Shown here piece after piece: positions 59,846 to 64,000 of a stretch of DNA of 64,000 nt. The stretch lies in NCBI RefSeq assembly GCF_001636055.1, contig NZ_CP011789.1, positions 4,712,001 through 4,776,000 on the forward strand, read 5' to 3'. The DNA is from Pseudomonas putida (lineage in GTDB: Bacteria > Pseudomonadota > Gammaproteobacteria > Pseudomonadales > Pseudomonadaceae). Position numbers and translations under genes: made by a program. Under the pieces are notes generated by a model, which had not been told where the DNA came from, did not search any database, and saw only the letters and a list, made by a program, of their open reading frames with translations. How positions within the stretch are numbered: position 1 is the first letter of the stretch; each line of letters opens with the position of its first letter.

Positions 59846-62800
59846 TCAATACACATCGCGTCGATAGCGCTTGCTCTTGCTCAACCCCTCGACATAAACC
59901 GCCGCCGCCTCGGCGCTCATCCGCCCGTGCTCGGCCACGACCTGGCGCAGCGCGGCATCGACATCCTTGGCCATGCGCTGGGCATCGCCGCAGATGTAGA
60001 AGTACGCCCCCGCCTCCAGCCACTGCCACAGCTCGGCTCCCTGTTCGAGCATGCGCTGCTGCACGTACAGCTTCTCGGCCTGGTCACGCGAGAACGCCGT
60101 GCTCAGGCGCAGATGACCGCTGGCCTCCCAGGCCTGCAACTGCTCGCGGTAGTAGAAATCGAAGGCGGCATGCTGCTCACCGAAGAACAGCCAGTTGCCG
60201 CCGGTCGCACCGCGGGCTTCGCGTTCTTCGAGAAAAGCACGAAACGGCGCGATACCGGTGCCAGGACCAACCATGATGAGCGGTGTGGCATCGTCGTCCG
60301 GCAGTCGGAAATGCCGCGCAACCTGCGGGAAGATCGCCACCTCCAGCGCTTCGGCGCGGTCGGCGAGAAAGCTTGAGCTCACGCCCTTTCGCTGGCCATA
60401 GCGCACGGTTGAAACGGTCAGGTGCACCTGCTGTGGATGGGCCTTGGGGCTGGAGCTGATCGAGTACATGCGGGGCTGCAAGGGCTTGAGCAGAGTCAAC
60501 CAGTGCTCCAGTGACAGTTGCGGCGCGAAGGCGGCGAGCACATCGGCCAACTGCCGCCCCCACAGCCAGTCCGTGAGTTCGGCCTTGTGCTCGGGCAGCA
60601 GCAACCGACGCAGTTCACCGGCCTGCGGCGCCTGGCTGAAGGCTGCAAGCTGTTGCGAAGTGACCCGGGCGATCTCCAGGTGCCGCTCCATCGCCTCGGC
60701 CAACGGCATCGCCGGCAAGTCGGGCAGTTGCACGCACGTCTGGCCATCGAGCCCCATCAGCTCGAGCAGCTCCTGGACCAGCGCCGAGCAGTTGCGCGGC
60801 CAGACACCCAGCGCGTCACCTGCCTCGTAGACCAGCCCGGTGCCTTGCAGGTCGAACACCACCTGGCGCGTTTCCTTGGTCGCTCCGGGCGCATTGAGCA
60901 CACGGTTCTCGATAATGGGAGCCAGGCAGGGCTGCTGCCTGCCGAACACTGGCGCCGGCTTGGCTGTGACCTGCGCAGCGGCCGTCGGCCCCAGCAGCGG
61001 CAACAACGCCTGCAGCCATGTGGCGAACGATGGATCGAAATCCGGTTCGCAATCGACCCGATCGAGCAGACGTCGGCCGCCCAGCTCAGCCAGACGCTGG
61101 TCGAGCTTGCGGCCAAAGCCGCAGAACTGGTCGTAGCTGGAATCACCCAGCGCCAGCACGGCGAAGGGCAGTGCCGCACACTGTGCCCCCTCCTCGCCCT
61201 GCAACGCCTGCCAGAACGCCGAAGCGCAGTCAGGCGCATCGCCGTCGCCAAAGGTGCTGGTGATCAGCAGCACGCTGGCGGCGCCACGCAACTGGCTGGG
61301 GCTGACGGCATCCATGCAGCTCAGCTCGACGGCCAGGCCCGCTTCGCGCAGATGCGCCGCACAGCGCTCGGCCAGCGCCTCGCCATTGCCGGTCTGCGAG
61401 GCCCACAGCACCCGATGCCTGGCAACCTCGGCCATGGCGACCGGCGCCACCACCGGCTGGGCGAACAGGCCGGCGATCAAGCCATCGACGAACAAACGAC
61501 TGGCGGGTGCGAGCGGCGCACCGGGCGGCAGGCTGGGCACCCCCGCTGTGCGCGCCTGCCCAAGGCCGAGCAGAAAGCCCTGCAGGTAACGACGCTCCTC
61601 GTCCGCCAGGACGGGGGCCGGCAGGCTGTCCAGGCCCAGCAGGCGAGACAGGGTGTCGGTGGGCATGGGGGCAGACTCCGTAGGGATCGCGCTGGGCAGC
61701 TCGAGTGCCTCGATGCGTTCGCCTGCAACCCGCTCCAGGGTCACGGCGCAATGCTTGAAGGCCGGTTGCAGGGAGGTTGGATCGACGGCATCGCAGGTCA
61801 CGGCGTTGATCGCCAGTTGCTCGCCATACAGGTCGTTCCAGTGAAAAGGGGCAAAGCAGTTGCCGACCAGCACCCGCTCGCTGATGCGTGCCGGCAGCAC
61901 GGCCTGGCCGCGGCGCGAGCGGATCGCCACCTGGTCCTTGTCGGCGATGCCCAGGCGTCGGGCGTCCTCGGGATTGATCTCGACGAAGGGGCCGGGCTCG
62001 AGCTTGTTCAGGCTCGGCACCTTGCCGGTCTTGGTCAGGGTGTGCCACTGGTGCTGCACGCGGCCGGTGTTGAGCACCAGCGGAAAGTCGGCATCCGGCA
62101 GCTCGGCCGGCGCCAGCCAGGGCCGGGCAAAGAATCGCGCCTTGCCATTGGGGGTAGGAAAGGCCAGCGCGGGCCGCTCGCCTTGAGCGTCGTGCAGCAG
62201 CGCCTGGCTGCTGCCGTCATTGAGGTAGCGCAGCGGGCTGCGGTCATCCACGCGCCCGGGCGCACTTGGCCACTGTCGCGGTTTGTCGCGTAGCTCGGCA
62301 TAGCCGATGCCACGCAGGTCATAGCCGGTGGCGGGGTTCCAGAAACGGCGGATCTCGTCGTACACCGCTTCGGCATCGACATAGCTGAACGCCTCGGCAT
62401 AGCCCATGGCACAGGCGATGCGGGCGATGATGCGCCAATCCTCAAGGCTTTCGCCGGGCGCTGCGACCGCACGCGGCATCAGGGTGAGGTTGCGCTCGCT
62501 GTTGATCATCACACCCTCGCCCTCGGCCCACAACGCGGCCGGCAGCAGGATATCGGCATGGCGGTTGGTCTCGGTGTCGAGGAAGGCGTCCTGGGCGATC
62601 ACCAACTGCGCCTCGTGCAGGCCGTCGATCACCTGCTGGCGGTTGGCGACACTGGCCACCGGGTTGCTGCAGATGATCCAGCAGGCCTTCACTTGCCCGG
62701 CCTTCATCTGCTCGAACAGCGCCACCGTGCCTTCACCGCCTTCACTGCGCAGCGCGCCCGGCGCCAGGCCCCACTGCTGCTCGACGAACGCACGGTCGCC

Positions 62801-63874
62801 CGCCACCTGCGCCGAACGCTGGCCCGGCAGGCCCGGGCCCATGTAGCCCATCTCACGGCCGCCCATGGCGTTGGGCTGACCGGTCAGCGAGAACGGTCCG
62901 CTGCCAGGTCGGCAAATCGCGCCGGTGGCCAGGTGCAGGTTGCACAGCGCGTTGCCGTGCCAGGTGCCATGGATGCTCTGGTTGAGGCCCATGGTCCAGC
63001 AGCTCATCCACTCCGACGCCCCACCGATCCAGGCAGCCGCCTGACGGATATCGGCCTCGGCAAGGCCGGTCAGGGCCGCGACCCGTTCGGGGGTGTAGTC
63101 GGCGAGAAACGCAGGCATCTCGTCCCAGCCCTCGGTGTGGCGGGCGATGAAGTCGATGTCTGTATGGCCGTTCTCGTGCAACAGGTAGAGCAAACCGTTG
63201 AGCAGAGCCAGATCACTGCCCGGGCGCACCTGGAGGAACAGGTCGGCCTTGTCGGCGGTGGCACTGCGACGCGGGTCGACGACGATCAGCCGAGCCCCGG
63301 CCTTCACTCGGTCGAGCAGGCGCAGGAACAGGATCGGATGACAGTCGGCCATGTTGGCGCCAATGACGAAGAACACCTCGGCACGCTCGAAATCCTGGTA
63401 GCTGCCCGGGGGGCCGTCGGCGCCCAGCGACTGCTTGTAGCCGCTGCCGGCACTGGCCATGCACAACCGCGAGTTGGATTCGATATGGCGGGTGCGGATA
63501 AAGCCCTTGGCCAGCTTGTTGGCCAGGTATTGAGCCTCCAGCGACATCTGCCCGGACACATAGAGCGCCACGGCATCCGGCCCGTGCTCGTCGATGATCG
63601 CGCGCAGGCGCGCGGCCGATTGCGCAATGGCGTCGTCCATGCCGGTGCGTACCGGCTGCTGGCTGCGCTGCTGGCGCACGAAGGCGTGCTCCATGCGTCC
63701 GGCAGCGGACAACGGCAGATGTGCGGTGAGGCCCTTGGTGCACAGGCGTCCGAAGTTGCTCGGATGCTGTTTGTCACCGCTGATCTTGACCACCTTGTCC
63801 TCGGCCACGGTCATGACAATGCCGCACCCGACCCCGCAATACGGGCAAACGCTGCGCACCTCGCTGCTGCTCAT
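59846..63874 (-). CDS. nasA: Assimilatory nitrate reductase fused to a CysJ-like flavoprotein reductase
   Basis: A 1342-residue cytosolic enzyme reducing nitrate to nitrite. The N-terminal ~730 residues are a molybdopterin (bis-MGD) nitrate reductase with [4Fe-4S] cysteines in CPYCGVGCG at residues 11-19 and the SNSRLCMASAGSGYKQ region near 135. The C-terminal ~550 residues are a diflavin reductase: a flavodoxin domain (LWASQTGNGEALAERCAAHL near 835) and an FAD/NADPH ferredoxin-reductase half (RMYSISSSPKAHPQQVHLTV near 1130; VGPGTGIAPFRAFLEERE near 1200; YICGDAQRMAKDV near 1300). The fusion supplies electrons directly from NADPH. AGGGAG precedes the ATG. Its leader also has a hexaloop hairpin and a terminator. 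nirBD follow on the same strand behind their own promoter. Confidence 0.95.
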   Translation of the reverse strand: MSSSEVRSVCPYCGVGCGIVMTVAEDKVVKISGDKQHPSNFGRLCTKGLTAHLPLSAAGRMEHAFVRQQRSQQPVRTGMDDAIAQSAARLRAIIDEHGPDAVALYVSGQMSLEAQYLANKLAKGFIRTRHIESNSRLCMASAGSGYKQSLGADGPPGSYQDFERAEVFFVIGANMADCHPILFLRLLDRVKAGARLIVVDPRRSATADKADLFLQVRPGSDLALLNGLLYLLHENGHTDIDFIARHTEGWDEMPAFLADYTPERVAALTGLAEADIRQAAAWIGGASEWMSCWTMGLNQSIHGTWHGNALCNLHLATGAICRPGSGPFSLTGQPNAMGGREMGYMGPGLPGQRSAQVAGDRAFVEQQWGLAPGALRSEGGEGTVALFEQMKAGQVKACWIICSNPVASVANRQQVIDGLHEAQLVIAQDAFLDTETNRHADILLPAALWAEGEGVMINSERNLTLMPRAVAAPGESLEDWRIIARIACAMGYAEAFSYVDAEAVYDEIRRFWNPATGYDLRGIGYAELRDKPRQWPSAPGRVDDRSPLRYLNDGSSQALLHDAQGERPALAFPTPNGKARFFARPWLAPAELPDADFPLVLNTGRVQHQWHTLTKTGKVPSLNKLEPGPFVEINPEDARRLGIADKDQVAIRSRRGQAVLPARISERVLVGNCFAPFHWNDLYGEQLAINAVTCDAVDPTSLQPAFKHCAVTLERVAGERIEALELPSAIPTESAPMPTDTLSRLLGLDSLPAPVLADEERRYLQGFLLGLGQARTAGVPSLPPGAPLAPASRLFVDGLIAGLFAQPVVAPVAMAEVARHRVLWASQTGNGEALAERCAAHLREAGLAVELSCMDAVSPSQLRGAASVLLITSTFGDGDAPDCASAFWQALQGEEGAQCAALPFAVLALGDSSYDQFCGFGRKLDQRLAELGGRRLLDRVDCEPDFDPSFATWLQALLPLLGPTAAAQVTAKPAPVFGRQQPCLAPIIENRVLNAPGATKETRQVVFDLQGTGLVYEAGDALGVWPRNCSALVQELLELMGLDGQTCVQLPDLPAMPLAEAMERHLEIARVTSQQLAAFSQAPQAGELRRLLLPEHKAELTDWLWGRQLADVLAAFAPQLSLEHWLTLLKPLQPRMYSISSSPKAHPQQVHLTVSTVRYGQRKGVSSSFLADRAEALEVAIFPQVARHFRLPDDDATPLIMVGPGTGIAPFRAFLEEREARGATGGNWLFFGEQHAAFDFYYREQLQAWEASGHLRLSTAFSRDQAEKLYVQQRMLEQGAELWQWLEAGAYFYICGDAQRMAKDVDAALRQVVAEHGRMSAEAAAVYVEGLSKSKRYRRDVY

Positions 63875-63895
63875 GGGTGGTCTCCCTGAAAACGC

Positions 63896-63945
63896 AAAAG
63901 GCGCCGGCTACCCGGCTTGCAGGGCAAGCGGGATAACACGGCGCC
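63896..63945 (-). terminator. Leader terminator (attenuator) of nasA
   Basis: On the minus strand AAAGGCGCCG pairs with CGGCGCCUUUU, enclosing an inner hairpin (CCCGCUUGC / GCAAGCCGGG). A U4 run then GCGUUUU follows. It ends 21 nt before the start codon. Confidence 0.8.
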
Positions 63946-63965
63946 TTTGTCGTGAAGATGTAGGG

Positions 63966-63983
63966 CCCCTCGGCGTTGAGGGG
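63966..63983 (-). promoter_or_regulatory. ANTAR-type hexaloop hairpin in the nasA leader
   Basis: On the minus strand CCCCUC and GAGGGG form a 6-bp stem around the loop AACGCC, with A at position 1 and G at position 4. The promoter must lie outside the window, beyond 64000. Confidence 0.72.
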
Positions 63984-64000
63984 TCCGGATGCAGCTGAAT

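Noticed and set aside
62558..63889. 443-codon plus-strand ORF antisense to nasA
   Set aside because: Shadow of the molybdoenzyme domain.

Overview
The window is a high-GC gammaproteobacterial chromosome segment that reads as Pseudomonas, most likely the P. putida group. The reasons are protein-level recognition (RsmI-type CsrA, Pseudomonas-style MinCDE, NAGGN osmolyte operon, actP/DUF485 pair) and many copies of a roughly 35-bp palindromic extragenic repeat with the core GCGGG(T/C)(T/A)(T/A)(A/G)CCCGC, the REP type I associate with P. putida. Gene order also agrees with what I remember of that group, but I could not run a comparison. The ends are arbitrary cuts inside the chromosome; no tRNA, rRNA, CRISPR array or intact insertion sequence was seen.

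Layout. 0.2-6.3 kb: fumC, an EamA transporter, a two-domain PPK2 polyphosphate:AMP phosphotransferase, and mnmC. 6.4-11.3 kb: the N-acetylglutaminylglutamine amide operon (asnO, ngg, M42 peptidase). 11.4-16.1 kb: yheU, a csrA/rsmI paralogue, a short-chain dehydrogenase, a tiny DUF3309 membrane protein, a frameshifted and apparently 5'-truncated hybrid sensor kinase, and an orphan CS1-type pilin. 16.3-21.5 kb: acetate permease pair, betaine-type binding protein, GH17 membrane glucan enzyme. 21.8-26.1 kb: envelope-lipid genes (alpha/beta hydrolase, MlaA-like, patatin, LpxL-like). 26.2-32.8 kb: minCDE, rluA, M18 aminopeptidase, a small membrane protein, an MscS-family channel. 32.9-39.2 kb: a UTRA-GntR regulator divergent from an ABC importer operon that also encodes an alkaline-phosphatase-superfamily enzyme and a HAD phosphatase; this looks like a phosphonate or organophosphate uptake cassette. 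39.3-46.6 kb: quinone oxidoreductase, prc protease, an EAL-CBS-GGDEF protein behind a triple PHO-box repeat, an Xre-containing gene pair, DUF1232, an FKBP lipoprotein. 46.9-56.4 kb: accessory stretch with a delta-60 repeat protein, a PcaQ-like LysR regulator, an Eag chaperone, a 1539-residue PAAR-Rhs toxin and a low-GC tail of putative immunity genes. 56.6-64 kb: assimilatory nitrate/nitrite reduction (nirD, nirB, and a nitrate reductase fused to a flavoprotein reductase).

The most informative non-coding signals are the leaders of nirB and of the nitrate reductase gene. Each carries a hairpin with a six-base loop of the form AACGnC (A at position 1, G at position 4, as ANTAR proteins such as NasT require) followed by an intrinsic terminator built on the same GGCGCC stem; the nirB leader is also preceded by a near-consensus sigma-54 promoter. 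Together these describe nitrogen-limitation transcription plus nitrate/nitrite-dependent antitermination. The PHO box before the EAL gene links phosphate starvation to c-di-GMP turnover, and the GntR/ABC/phosphatase cassette is the best candidate for a little-described metabolic system.

Many long antisense ORFs in this GC-rich sequence are composition artefacts and were left out.
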